DNA of 64,000 nucleotides from Microbulbifer aggregans (lineage in GTDB: Bacteria; Pseudomonadota; Gammaproteobacteria; Pseudomonadales; Cellvibrionaceae): positions 1 through 64,000 of the forward strand of contig NZ_JAIVKK010000003.1 in assembly GCF_020524005.1 (NCBI RefSeq), read 5' to 3'. Shown here piece by piece: positions 55,782-64,000 of the stretch (its first letter is position 1; each line of letters opens with the position of its first letter). Under the pieces are notes generated by a model that searched no databases, was not told the DNA's origin, and saw only the letters and a list, made by a program, of their open reading frames with translations. Position numbers and translations under genes: made by a program.

Positions 55782-55815
55782 TTAGGTGTCCACCTATCAA
55801 CAAGTGGGCACCTAA
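55782..55815. promoter_or_regulatory. Inverted repeat before IS66 tnpA
   Basis: TTAGGTGTCCAC and GTGGGCACCTAA form a 12-bp stem with one mismatch around a 10-bp loop, immediately before the tnpA start codon. It could modulate tnpA translation, or be an end-like sequence of the element. Confidence 0.4.
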
Positions 55816-55816
55816 T

Positions 55817-56149
55817 ATGAGTGACATCATCCCTGCTAAAACACCGGTTAAGCGCCGCCGGCATTCCCCGGAGCTTAAGGCCAAGATTCTCCAAGAGTGC
55901 CAAGAACCCGGCACGTCCGTCGCGAGCGTTGCCCTCCTGCACGGTATCAATGCTAATCTGATCCACAAGTGGCGGCGGGAAGCTGATGGCAGTCACAAGC
56001 CTGCCGAGCCGAAGTTTGTTCCGCTAGCTCTGCCTGTTCCTTCTGGGGTGCCACAAGAAGTGGTCTTTGAACTCCGCGGTATCAAGGTGCGCTGGCCGCT
56101 TGCCCAAATTGACCGCGCCATTCCCTGGCTCCAGGCGCTGCAAGCGTGA
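55817..56149 (+). CDS. tnpA: IS66-family TnpA (helix-turn-helix accessory protein)
   Basis: The protein has 110 residues. The sequence RRHSPELKAKILQECQEPGT followed by VASVALLHGINANLIHKWRR is the IS66 OrfA helix-turn-helix. It overlaps tnpB by four bases (GTGA at 56146-56149), so the two are translationally coupled. Confidence 0.9.
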   Translation: MSDIIPAKTPVKRRRHSPELKAKILQECQEPGTSVASVALLHGINANLIHKWRREADGSHKPAEPKFVPLALPVPSGVPQEVVFELRGIKVRWPLAQIDRAIPWLQALQA

Positions 56150-56481
56150 TCCAGATTGATGAGATCTGGATGGCGACTGAACCAATGGATATGCGCGCCG
56201 GGGCGGATACGGCTCTGGCCCGTGTCGTGCAGGTGTTCGGTGAAGCCAGACCTCACTGCGCCTACCTATTTGCCAACAAGCGCGGTAACCGCATGAAGGT
56301 TCTGGTACACGATGGCTTTGGCCTGTGGCTCGCGGCGCGTCGCCTGCATCAGGGCAGCTTTGCCTGGGGTAAACCCTGGCAAGGCGAACGGGTTGGGCTG
56401 ACGCCAGAACAGCTGCAGGCACTGGTGATCGGACTGCCCTGGCACCAGGTCGGTCGCGATCACCGGATTGCTTTGCTTTAG
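56146..56481 (+). CDS. tnpB: IS66-family TnpB (accessory protein)
   Basis: The protein has 111 residues. It carries the family signature EPMDMRAGADTALARVV, then ANKRGNRMKVLVHDGFGLWL and RLHQGSFAW. TnpB is required with TnpA for IS66 transposition, and its biochemical role is unclear. It starts at GTG overlapping the tnpA stop. Confidence 0.92.
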   Translation: MIQIDEIWMATEPMDMRAGADTALARVVQVFGEARPHCAYLFANKRGNRMKVLVHDGFGLWLAARRLHQGSFAWGKPWQGERVGLTPEQLQALVIGLPWHQVGRDHRIALL

Positions 56482-56543
56482 CAGATCAACTTCTCTGGCC
56501 AACACAGCCGTCAAAACGTCCTATCTGGTAATCACCATGGGCG

Positions 56544-58097
56544 GTGAAATCTGGCAGGATGCTGGCCATGACAACACCGCCTGATCTCAACAATCTCAAT
56601 GCCGACCAACTGCGCCAGCTCGCGGCGCAGTTGCTTGCTGAGTCAGCGGAAAACAAAAAGCTCATCCACAACCAGCAACTGCTGAACGACAAGCTCAAAC
56701 ACGAACTCGCCGTCCTCAAGCGTCACAGCTTCGGTAAGAGCAGTGAAGCACTGAATGTCCATCAGGCCAGCCTGCTGGATGAACTGATACAGGCCGATAT
56801 TGCCGCGGTCGAGATGGAGTTATGCCACGCCGACACCAGGACGAAACCCGAGAAGCGCCAGCCCAAGCGTTCGCCATTACCTCCCGAGCTGCCCCGTCAG
56901 ATCATTGAGCACGAGCCTGACAACACTCAGTGCGACTGTGGTTGTCAGCTCCAACGCATCGGCGAAGACATCAGTGAAAAGCTCGATTACACCCCGGGCA
57001 CCTTCACCGTAGAACGTCATATCCGCGGCAAGTGGGCCTGTAAACGCTGTGAACGCATTACCCAGGCACCGGTGCCACTGCAGATTATCGACAAGGGTAT
57101 CCCCACCAGTGGCCTGCTGGCCCATCTGCTGATCGCCAAGTATGCCGATCATCTGCCGCTTTACCGGCAGGAGAAGATCTTTGCCCGCGCTGGTCTCGCC
57201 ATCTCCCGTTCCACCCTGGCAGAGTGGGTTGGCCGCTGCGGTGTTGCCCTGCAACCCCTGGTCGATGCCCTGCGCGAAGAACTGCTGCAGCAGCCGGTCC
57301 TCCACGCGGATGAAACCCCGGTGCCCATGTTGGATCCGGGCAAAAAGAAAACCCACCGCGCCTACATATGGGCTTACTGCAGTACCTCGGCAGCAACCGT
57401 CAAAGCCGTGGTCTACGACTTCGCGGAAACCCGCGCTGGTGCCAATGCCCGCCGCTTCCTCGAAGGCAGGCAGGGCAAGCTGGTGTGTGACGACTACAGT
57501 GGCTACAAGGCCGGCTTCACGAACGGGATTACCGAGATCGGGTGTATGGCCCATGCTCGTCGGAAGTTCTACGACCTGCACCTGGCGAATAAAAGCCAGA
57601 TCGCCGAACAGGCCCTGCAACAGATCCAGAGGCTCTATGACATTGAGCGGGAAGCCAAAGCGCTTACCGCTGAAGCGAGAAAGCAGCTGCGTCGGGAACA
57701 ATCAACCCCAATCCTGGAGCGCCTCCACCAGTGGCTGATGCTACATCGACAAAAGGTGCCGAATGGATCGGCGACCGCCAAAGCCATCGATTACAGCCTC
57801 AAGCGCTGGCAGGCGCTGACGCACTACTGTGATGATGGCAATGTGCCCATCGACAACAACCATGTAGAAAACCAGATCCGACCGTGGGCCTTGGGACGCA
57901 GTAACTGGTTGTTCGCCGGCAGCTTGCGTAGTGGCCAGCGTGCGGCAGCGATCATGAGTTTAATCCAGTCAGCCAAGCTGAATGGTCATGATCCTTATGC
58001 GTACCTGAAAGACGTCATGCAGCGATTACCGATGCAGCGTGCCAGTGCTATCAGCGAGCTGCTGCCTCATAACTGGGTGCCTGCTGGCAAGGTGTGA
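56544..58097 (+). CDS. tnpC: IS66-family transposase TnpC
   Basis: The protein has 517 residues, full length for the family. An N-terminal coiled coil (LNADQLRQLAAQLLAESAEN) and zinc-binding segment (CDCGCQ and CKRC near 130-175) precede the DDE domain: HADETPVPML (first Asp), VCDDYSGYKAG (second) and NNHVENQIRPWALGRSNWLF (Glu). The C-terminal IS66_C part is present. An alternative start is the ATG at 56568 (MTTPPDLNNL), which has the better context. It appears intact and potentially active. Confidence 0.95.
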   Translation: MKSGRMLAMTTPPDLNNLNADQLRQLAAQLLAESAENKKLIHNQQLLNDKLKHELAVLKRHSFGKSSEALNVHQASLLDELIQADIAAVEMELCHADTRTKPEKRQPKRSPLPPELPRQIIEHEPDNTQCDCGCQLQRIGEDISEKLDYTPGTFTVERHIRGKWACKRCERITQAPVPLQIIDKGIPTSGLLAHLLIAKYADHLPLYRQEKIFARAGLAISRSTLAEWVGRCGVALQPLVDALREELLQQPVLHADETPVPMLDPGKKKTHRAYIWAYCSTSAATVKAVVYDFAETRAGANARRFLEGRQGKLVCDDYSGYKAGFTNGITEIGCMAHARRKFYDLHLANKSQIAEQALQQIQRLYDIEREAKALTAEARKQLRREQSTPILERLHQWLMLHRQKVPNGSATAKAIDYSLKRWQALTHYCDDGNVPIDNNHVENQIRPWALGRSNWLFAGSLRSGQRAAAIMSLIQSAKLNGHDPYAYLKDVMQRLPMQRASAISELLPHNWVPAGKV

Positions 58098-58160
58098 TGG
58101 CCGGACGCTTACTGAAAAACTAGGTAAATACTTTGATCAAAAAATTGATGGAAAAAAAAT

Positions 58161-58651
58161 ATGGAAAAGCAACCAATCGGGGGGAATACGGACTCGACAA
58201 ACCTGACGGGCCATTTGAAAGAAAATTCTAGTGCTTATACGAATGTGTACCGCTACAACAATATCGTTAACCACGATTTTTACAAAAAAAACTGGTCTGG
58301 ACTTCAACCCGCACCGCTAACCAGCTGGAAATTCTGAGGTATTCTCGGCTACGCCTATCGCAAATCTGAGGCTAATTCCCAACCTCTATATAGATACCGC
58401 CACAAATCTGGAACCGATCACCTTTACACTACCGTCTACGGTGAGCTTGGCAGAGCCGGTGCGGCTGGAGCTACAATGGAGTGGCCGCCTACCTCCCAGC
58501 CACAGGCAATACAGAAGACCTATACCACTATTACAGTAGCAAGGTGCAAGATCATTTCCACACAACGAATTGGAATAAGCTTGAAAGTGGAAGTTCCAGC
58601 TAGAAGTACGAGTCCGTAATTGGCAAGCAATACCCCTGCCCTCAAGACTGA
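58161..58651 (+). pseudogene. Decayed DUF5648-like (Tyr/Trp/His-rich repeat) protein gene
   Basis: From ATG 58161 the frame reads MEKQPIGGNTDSTN, then VYRYNNIVNHDFYKKNWSGL to SWKF and TGA (58335-58337). The same frame continues GILGYAYRKSEANSQPLYRY, then HKSGTDHLYTTVYGELG. After a frame change it reads GVAAYLPATGNTEDLYHYYS, then QDHFHTTNWNKLESG, and ends CPQD. These are repeats of the DUF5648 type (Y-R-Y ... DHFYTTNW.EL ... W.YEGI.GY). At least one nonsense codon and one frameshift have broken it, so no open frame covers it. The domain is thought to be a carbohydrate-binding or surface beta-fold module. It is AT-rich compared with neighbouring genes. Confidence 0.75.
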
Positions 58652-58653
58652 TA

Positions 58654-58692
58654 GCATATAGCCCTGACAATCATATTATCAGGGCTATATGC
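58654..58692. terminator. Strong hairpin, probable terminator
   Basis: GCATATAGCCCTGA (58654-58667) and TCAGGGCTATATGC (58679-58692) form a perfect 14-bp stem with an 11-base loop. It comes directly after the decayed gene. Neither side has a long T-run. Confidence 0.6.
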
Positions 58693-58886
58693 TTCGACAT
58701 TTGAAGCCCGAATTTATACTTTTTCCTCTCAGGCATAGCAAAGGGACCAAGAAAAATTTGGCATATCATTCTATGGATACATAGAATATCTCATAATGTA
58801 GTTTAGTGCACAGTGATGGAGAGAGTGTCCAGTTAAGATCGCTTACGGATATATGTGAGACGCGACCCGAACTAACCCAGATAAAA

Positions 58887-59510
58887 TCAGGTACAATCCA
58901 CACTCCAGCTTTTCATTATTTCAATGCATTTTTCTATTTCGTTTCTTGGCAATAACGCAATCTGTTTTGTGTCGAGATCCCACCATTTTAGCTCCTCTAA
59001 GTCTGAGATGATTTGCTCATCAAACCTGTAGCGAATTAACCTTGCGGGGATTCCTCCATAGATTCCGTAAGGTTCTATGTCTCCAGAAACAACAGCTCCA
59101 GCAGCTATGATAGCTCCGTTGCCAATAGTCACTCCGGACTTAACAGTCACGCCACACCCTAGCCATACGTCGTGTCCTATAGTTGTCGGGGGGTGCGATA
59201 TATTGTGAAAATTCTTGGAGGATCCTAGGTCTGGGTGTTTGGGAAAATATGGTTTGAAATTTCCGAGCGTCGACAGCCAATTTAACGGATGGTTAGCTAC
59301 GCCGATTTCACAGTTCCTTGCGATGGTGCAGTATTTCCCTATAGTGGTTTTTCCGTAAACTACCGAATATTGATTTATGAATGTAAATTTTCCGATGACT
59401 GCTTGTGCGTGAATTTCAACATTTTTTGCTAGATTCACGGGGTGATTGATATGGGCATCAGAGCTTACTGAAGCTAATTTTGCAATGGTAGAGAATTGCT
59501 CATCTATCAT
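58887..59510 (-). CDS. Left-handed beta-helix (hexapeptide) acetyltransferase
   Basis: The protein has about 207 residues from ATG 59510 (MIDEQFSTIAKLASVSSDAH). A frame extending to 59585 overlaps a sulfotransferase remnant and is less likely. Hexapeptide repeats run from about 25 to 160 (KNVEIHAQAVIGKFTFINQY; TIGHDVWLGCGVTVKSGVTI; NGAIIAAGAVVSGDI), with the XAT-type loop before TIGHDVWLG. The end GIYGGIPARLIRYRF is typical. It transfers acetyl or a similar acyl group from CoA to a sugar or small molecule in the cytosol. Location in a glycan cluster suggests O-acetylation of a surface polysaccharide. AT-rich composition points to horizontal transfer. Confidence 0.85.
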   Translation of the reverse strand: MIDEQFSTIAKLASVSSDAHINHPVNLAKNVEIHAQAVIGKFTFINQYSVVYGKTTIGKYCTIARNCEIGVANHPLNWLSTLGNFKPYFPKHPDLGSSKNFHNISHPPTTIGHDVWLGCGVTVKSGVTIGNGAIIAAGAVVSGDIEPYGIYGGIPARLIRYRFDEQIISDLEELKWWDLDTKQIALLPRNEIEKCIEIMKSWSVDCT

Positions 59511-59523
59511 TTTTAAGTATCCG

Positions 59524-59742
59524 TCAAATTTCAGCATATCTAAAAATATCATGAGGGACTTTTCTTGAAAATCCCACGGTTTCACAGCCTATCAACAAGG
59601 GCCGACCTTGTTTGAAATTTTTACCAATCGCGACCGCGCTCCTTCCGTAATCCCAATGGATGGAGATCAAGCCGTTCTTGGCAAAAAAATGATTAAGGCT
59701 TGTTGTCTCACATTTATTAAAACCGGCCTGAAAAAACCTCAC
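59524..59742 (-). pseudogene. N-terminal remnant of a sulfotransferase
   Basis: The 72-residue frame reads MRFFQAGFNKCETTSLNHFF, then NGLISIHWDYGRSAVAIGKN and GRPLLIG. This is the N-terminal PAPS-binding region of bacterial sulfotransferases (consensus GFNKCGTTSL..FF ... SIHWDxGxLA). The Gly of the phosphate loop has become Glu (KCETTS). After about 50 residues similarity ends and the frame closes. The rest of the gene is missing, replaced by the acetyltransferase gene. Confidence 0.7.
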
Positions 59743-59800
59743 ATACGCCTAAACACATAAAACCGGCTCTTATAAAATTAAGAAAACGGACCATATCAAA

Positions 59801-62053
59801 TCAGGCCAGAGAAAAGTCTTCATGCACCAGAGTCAAATTCGGATTGTAAGCAGGGTCTGAGTCAAGTATCGGCCCCCAACGTTCGCGCATGTAGGCTGTT
59901 TCACCATCCATACGCCGGCGCTTAGCGGAAGTATCATCGCTGCCGCGGGACACAGATTCGTGATGGTAGAGCTCCGCATAAGGGGTCCACAGATTACGAT
60001 AGCCAGCTTCACGTACCTTCAGGCACAAATCCACATCATTAAACGCTACGGGAAGACTCTCTTCGTTAAGTCCCCCAACTTCCTCGTATACGGACTTTCT
60101 CAGTAACAAACAGGCACCGGTGACCGCAGAAAGATTCTGCACCAAGCTCAGTCTCGCGAAATAGCCGTGCTCACCCCGGTTGAAATGCTTGTGTGCATGA
60201 TTCGCCACACCGCCTACGCCGAGAATAACACCGCCGTGCTGAATCGTATCGTTAGGGTAGTAGAGCTTGGCACCCACGCAACCGATTTCTGCTCTACAAA
60301 CGTGGCTGACCATTTCCGCTAGCCAGCCACCATTTATCGGCTCGATATCATTATTGACCAAGCCAATGATTTCACCTTTTGCCTGACGAACACCAAAATT
60401 ATTGATCGCCGAATAGTTAAACGGGCGATCCCAGCGGTGCACACTGACTCTTGGATCGGCGCTGACCTTCGCCAAATAACTCAACGTTTCCTGGCAAGTC
60501 GACTGATTATCCAGGATCAACAGTTCAAAATTTTGGTAATCCGTCAGCGATAGTATTTTGTCAACGCAGGGCTGCAGTATGTCAACACGATCGCGAGTTG
60601 GTACCAGAAGACTGACCAGCGGCTTTTCCTTTGGCAAATTCCAGCGCGTACGGTAAGTGTTGGGTACAACACCTCGCTCTACCTGCGCACCCAGATTCTG
60701 GGAAGCTACATAGTGCTTCAGTGCCGCGATACCCGCCTCGGTCGTGTAACTCTTCTCACCGCCGTCCAATGCAGTTGACCCCTCAATGGCACGCCAGTGG
60801 TAGAGGATTTCCGGGATATGTACCACTTTGTCGGCGTTCAAGTGGGGCAGACAGCGTAGTAGTAAGTCATGATCCTGACTGCCCTCAACACCTGTACGCA
60901 ACCCACCGACTTGCCTCACCAAATCAGCCTTGAGCACCGTAAAGTGGCAGATGTAGTTGTTCGACAACAGCAGATCAGGATTCCAGTCCGGTTTGAAATG
61001 CGGGTCAAATCGGTAGCCCGCCCGGTTGATCTTGTCTTCATCGCTGTAAATCAACTGCGCGTGCGGCGAATTTGAGATTGCCTCGCACACGCGCTCCAAT
61101 GCGTGAGGGGCAAGAGTATCGTCGTGATCCAGGAAAGCGACAAAGTCTCCCTTAGCGAGAGCCAACGCACTATTGCTCGTCGCCGAGATATGGCCATTTT
61201 CCGTGCGGAATACCACGTCAATACGCGGGTCCATGGCTTGGTAGTTAGAGAGGCACTCCCGCACTCGGGAGTCCGGCGATGCATCATCGGCGATACACAA
61301 CTGCCAGTTGGGGTACGACTGCGCCAATACTGAGTCGATACACGCACTCAGAAACTCAATGCCCGTGTTATAAGTGGGGAGAATAATGGAAATCAGTGGC
61401 CCTTTCACAGCAGCAGCGGATTGCGGTGCTGGCAGCCGTAGTGCCTCTACCTGATTGATCCACTCCTGGTAATCCCGTCCCCGGCATCTACGGGTAAAGG
61501 TCTCCGCATAGTGGGCCAAGCTTAGATCAAGCCAGCCGCGTCCCAAAGTATCGGCATCCGTCTTGAGACGAGCCAAAACCTCCTGCCTATTGAGGCCCCT
61601 GAACCCGGGGTGCCTTGCCGCCAGACGCCGTGCGAGGAGACCTTGCGCAAACCTAGGCGTCAGTGGCTGCAAACGCAAATGCTCAATACTGAACATGCCC
61701 GCTTCTTCCAAAGGATCGAAGCGAAGGCTACGCACCATTTTCGGGAAGTATAGTAGCCGTTTTACAATCTGATCGGAGTTGCTGATAAGGAAAAAGCGCT
61801 GCTCCTCATTGTAGCCGGAGCCGGTATCGATATAGACACTGGCATTCACACTCTCGCAGCTGTGAACCAATCCCAATTCCAGCATGTACCAGCCTGGCAG
61901 CAGGTGGCACTTGGGCACAGTAAACTGAGGGTCAACACCCAGTGAGCGCCATCGAAAGCCGTGTTCTTCGCCTTCCAGTAATTCAACTTCAGCAGTGGGC
62001 GAGAGACGAGGGGCCAAATTGATGCTAAACAGCGATTTGATAAATCTAAGCAC
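59801..62053 (-). CDS. Large glycosyltransferase with two GT2 domains
   Basis: The protein has 750 residues. About 190 N-terminal residues of unknown fold are followed by two GT-A (GT2) domains. The first (about 215-430) has ISIILPTYNTGIEFL, CIADDASPD and FLDHDDTLAPHAL. The second (about 480-720) has VSLLVPTRDRVDIL, ILDNQSTCQETL and GLVNNDIEPINGGWL, plus NDVDLCLKVREAGYRN near the C-terminus. Such double GT2 proteins extend O-antigen, capsule or rhamnan-type chains using nucleotide sugars. It follows the GT92 gene in the same direction. No membrane segment is seen. Confidence 0.88.
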   Translation of the reverse strand: MLRFIKSLFSINLAPRLSPTAEVELLEGEEHGFRWRSLGVDPQFTVPKCHLLPGWYMLELGLVHSCESVNASVYIDTGSGYNEEQRFFLISNSDQIVKRLLYFPKMVRSLRFDPLEEAGMFSIEHLRLQPLTPRFAQGLLARRLAARHPGFRGLNRQEVLARLKTDADTLGRGWLDLSLAHYAETFTRRCRGRDYQEWINQVEALRLPAPQSAAAVKGPLISIILPTYNTGIEFLSACIDSVLAQSYPNWQLCIADDASPDSRVRECLSNYQAMDPRIDVVFRTENGHISATSNSALALAKGDFVAFLDHDDTLAPHALERVCEAISNSPHAQLIYSDEDKINRAGYRFDPHFKPDWNPDLLLSNNYICHFTVLKADLVRQVGGLRTGVEGSQDHDLLLRCLPHLNADKVVHIPEILYHWRAIEGSTALDGGEKSYTTEAGIAALKHYVASQNLGAQVERGVVPNTYRTRWNLPKEKPLVSLLVPTRDRVDILQPCVDKILSLTDYQNFELLILDNQSTCQETLSYLAKVSADPRVSVHRWDRPFNYSAINNFGVRQAKGEIIGLVNNDIEPINGGWLAEMVSHVCRAEIGCVGAKLYYPNDTIQHGGVILGVGGVANHAHKHFNRGEHGYFARLSLVQNLSAVTGACLLLRKSVYEEVGGLNEESLPVAFNDVDLCLKVREAGYRNLWTPYAELYHHESVSRGSDDTSAKRRRMDGETAYMRERWGPILDSDPAYNPNLTLVHEDFSLA

Positions 62054-62148
62054 AGTTTCAGGTTTTCTATTTTGTGTTTTTAATAATATGTTCAGCCTTG
62101 GGAAGTAGCGGTTTTACTATCGCAAAGCTATGACATTGCCGGCGATTC

Positions 62149-63291
62149 CTAGCTCCCAAGTTCGGGAGAGTAGATCACATTAGCCTTTACTGACGAACCG
62201 TAGATATGCGCTTCCACCTTATCGTGCACAGTCATATCCCTACCTGGCCTGAAATTGAAGCCACAGTATAATTGACCGGATATACCTTTCCGTACAAGGT
62301 CGGGGCGCTCGCGGTCCACGTCCACAAGATGCTCCTTACCATTAATCAAAAGACGGACCTTCAAAGGCTTATCCAAATCTGATACTGCCCAACCACCAAT
62401 TAACTTCGGCATGACATTCACATGCGCCTTACCAAAGCAAAGGTACGGCGATTCCATCGCCAGTTGCGAGCGTAGGACTTCGACCCCTCGCGCTACGTCT
62501 CCAGTGTACCTGGTCAGAGCATCATCAAACTCATCGTTCAAGTCATGTGCCTTGAAATAAGCCTCGCCTTTGCCTCTGTCAGCACTGCCAGCTCCGGAGC
62601 CCTTACTCTCTTTTTTCAGCATATGCTCCTGGCGGGATTTGACCACATAGTGATTCACCCTGATTCGGTCATACAGTACTTCACGTGTCTTAGGCTCGCA
62701 TGCGCCCCCTTTTTCGAATACGGCAGGTTCCAAATTCGGCGAATAGTAGCGGCCGGACTCCAGGATACACTCGTGAATGTTCATCCGTTGAACCATGCCA
62801 GGCTTTAGAATCGTTTTGATATGGCAATTCGCGGGGTGATCTTTCCTGGAGGCTTGCTTAAAGCGCTCAATAACTAGCCCTTCCCCTTTGAACTTGTGCC
62901 CAGAAGAACCAAAATTTCGCCAATTCAACGCCAATGCCCCCGCATCTTCCATCGCATGAAAAGCGGATAAATTTTCCTTTAGTGAAAGCCCATTAGTATT
63001 GGCAATAAACTCATCTGCATCGATGAAACACAGCAAATCCACCTCACCGCCATATTGGCGCAATATGTAGTTATAAGCTGGAGCCTGGGGTCCTGTCTCG
63101 CCAACCCTGGGGAAATAGACCCTATTGATTACCCCCAGGAAGTCCAAAGCCTCCAACAACTGTGAAGAGCCATCATCACTAACATTATCGGCAATGAAGA
63201 ACCTATCGACACCGATTAGCTGGTGATATGCAATCCACTCCAGAATATAGTCGCACTCATTCTTGAAAATAGCGGCAACACCTAACCTCAT
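62149..63291 (-). CDS. Glycosyltransferase family 92-like protein with a C-terminal beta module
   Basis: The protein has 380 residues. The first about 260 match GT92/GT2-like enzymes: GVAAIFKNECDYILEWIAYH, VDRFFIADNVSDDGS, LLCFIDADEFI (metal-binding DxD), ALNWRNFGSSGHK and IRVNHYVVKSRQEH. The last about 110 residues are a separate beta-rich module with LIGGWAVSD, KVRLLINGKEHLVDVD and ISGQLYCGFNF. A related module ends the sulfotransferase encoded next to it, so the two probably act on the same glycan. It is cytosolic. Confidence 0.85.
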   Translation of the reverse strand: MRLGVAAIFKNECDYILEWIAYHQLIGVDRFFIADNVSDDGSSQLLEALDFLGVINRVYFPRVGETGPQAPAYNYILRQYGGEVDLLCFIDADEFIANTNGLSLKENLSAFHAMEDAGALALNWRNFGSSGHKFKGEGLVIERFKQASRKDHPANCHIKTILKPGMVQRMNIHECILESGRYYSPNLEPAVFEKGGACEPKTREVLYDRIRVNHYVVKSRQEHMLKKESKGSGAGSADRGKGEAYFKAHDLNDEFDDALTRYTGDVARGVEVLRSQLAMESPYLCFGKAHVNVMPKLIGGWAVSDLDKPLKVRLLINGKEHLVDVDRERPDLVRKGISGQLYCGFNFRPGRDMTVHDKVEAHIYGSSVKANVIYSPELGS

Positions 63292-63335
63292 TTACACCCC
63301 AAAAATCTACGTAAATTGTGCTACCTGTAAGCCAC

Positions 63336-64000
63336 TTAACTTTGGTTTTCCGCATGCCACTCCTTAACCGTCATCCAACGATCAAGGTCGTTAAACTGAA
63401 TAGGTTGAGAATTCAGAGGGATAACATCGTCGCGCACGCGAACATTAATAACGTCTTTTGGCATAACACCCAATTGCTTTAAGTCCATCTCGTAACCGCA
63501 CTCGCCTGTTGGGTGTACATTTGGCTTATGTAAATGTTCCCGATAAATGTTTGCTTCGAGAGAAGCTGCAATCTTACCATTTACCTCTACATCCACCGTG
63601 ACCGGATTAACATGATGTATACCCCGCGCCCATCCCTTTAGCACGCCAGTTTTAAGGAATTTTATATTGACAGCACCGCGTGCTTTGGTTATGCGCGTTT
63701 TGTCCATATAGTCTTTCGGCTCTGTAGAGATGAACTGGGAAGCCTTGTCCATCTGTGTAGCAGTCGGCTCCAAACCGCAGAAATCGCTTAACCCTTTCAA
63801 AAATGCCTGCTTGTATCGAACGACTTTATCCGAAGACACCAGCATTACAGGGCTTTCTACGCGATGAAGAAATCCCACTACCGACGCATAACTATCCAGA
63901 GCATCTTGCAGACCTTGCCGCATATCGCTTTTCATTGAAATTGAATTTCTATTCGCAATAGAAAATAAATCTCGGAAAACCACAATAAAATGCGGATTGC
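63336..64000 (-). CDS. Sulfotransferase-family protein (partial, 5' end beyond the window)
   Basis: The open frame reaches the window edge; the first visible residues are NPHFIVVFRDLFSIANRNSI, the PAPS 3'-phosphate-binding region of sulfotransferases (FRD...NR.S). A helical segment (YKQAFLKGLSDFCGLEP) follows. The last about 110 residues form a beta module with LKGWARGIHHVNPVTVDVEV, then NGKIAAS and GECGYEMDL. Sulfotransferases move sulfate from PAPS to a sugar hydroxyl. A GTG at 63983 could be misread as the start. It suggests a sulfated glycan, common in marine bacteria. Confidence 0.8.
   Translation of the reverse strand, partial: NPHFIVVFRDLFSIANRNSISMKSDMRQGLQDALDSYASVVGFLHRVESPVMLVSSDKVVRYKQAFLKGLSDFCGLEPTATQMDKASQFISTEPKDYMDKTRITKARGAVNIKFLKTGVLKGWARGIHHVNPVTVDVEVNGKIAASLEANIYREHLHKPNVHPTGECGYEMDLKQLGVMPKDVINVRVRDDVIPLNSQPIQFNDLDRWMTVKEWHAENQS

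Larger units (their letters stand above)
55745..58112 (+). mobile_element. IS66-family insertion sequence
   Basis: The element contains tnpA, tnpB and tnpC in order. The right end reads ...GGCCGGACGCTTAC (58112), i.e. GTAAGCGTCCGGCC inward, as in IS66 elements. The left end is less certain: GTAATCCC at 55745 shares only GTAA. The 8 bases on either side (tgcatccg and tgaaaaac) do not match, so no target duplication is seen, and the left boundary was probably rearranged. Confidence 0.85.

Noticed and set aside
56877..57701. 274-codon minus-strand frame in IS66
   Set aside because: It is antisense to the tnpC DDE domain.

Overview
The window looks like chromosome from a marine gammaproteobacterium, most likely a Cellvibrionales/Microbulbifer-type organism. 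That assignment is inference, from the mid-50s %GC impression, the style of purU, pepQ, metE/metR and deaD, the RTX, RHS and giant secreted proteins, and the dense REP-like palindrome arrays. No rRNA, tRNA or CRISPR array was seen.

Layout. (1) 1-1350: a REP array, an MHYT-domain membrane sensor, a fragment of a lipoprotein gene and a terminator. (2) 1350-8987: a 2545-residue secreted protein with Ig/FN3-like domains and nine tandem 111-residue RTX modules. (3) 9077-9784: a REP-associated tyrosine transposase (RAYT) inactivated by two nonsense codons. (4) 10017-31536, minus strand: the most striking part, an apparent five-gene operon. In order of transcription it holds an exported rhodanese-like protein, an exported transglutaminase-like protein with an intact Cys-His-Asp triad, a 5039-residue secreted repeat protein, a signal-peptide-bearing RHS/YD-repeat protein, and a 51-residue two-helix membrane protein whose start codon overlaps the RHS stop. 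A textbook CRP-type site lies upstream. (5) 31727-43195: housekeeping genes (lipoprotein, purU, pepQ, exported amidohydrolase, metE/metR, cytochrome b561, deaD). (6) 43938-51928: capsule genes (kpsS-like, a PhyH-family oxygenase, kpsC-like, a glycosyltransferase) and an SLC13/RCK permease. (7) 52441-58651: a plastic accessory segment with a two-gene unknown pair, a second copy reduced by an in-frame 720-bp deletion, a truncated IS3 element, an IS66 element and a decayed DUF5648-like gene. (8) 58887-64000: a second glycan cluster (acetyltransferase, sulfotransferase remnant, double GT2, GT92, partial sulfotransferase).

How the genes may work together. Regions 6 and 8 suggest a Kdo-linked, probably acetylated and sulfated surface polysaccharide. 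Region 4 reads as a coordinately expressed envelope or surface system: a giant repeat fibre, an RHS cocoon protein, a possible cross-linking or maturation enzyme, and a possible immunity or partner membrane peptide. Its role is unknown. Three families of palindromic repeats (97-, 99- and 114-bp tandem units, plus a GTAGGAGCC...GGCGAA inverted pair) fill most intergenic gaps, sit between metE and metR, and supply the start codon of one gene.
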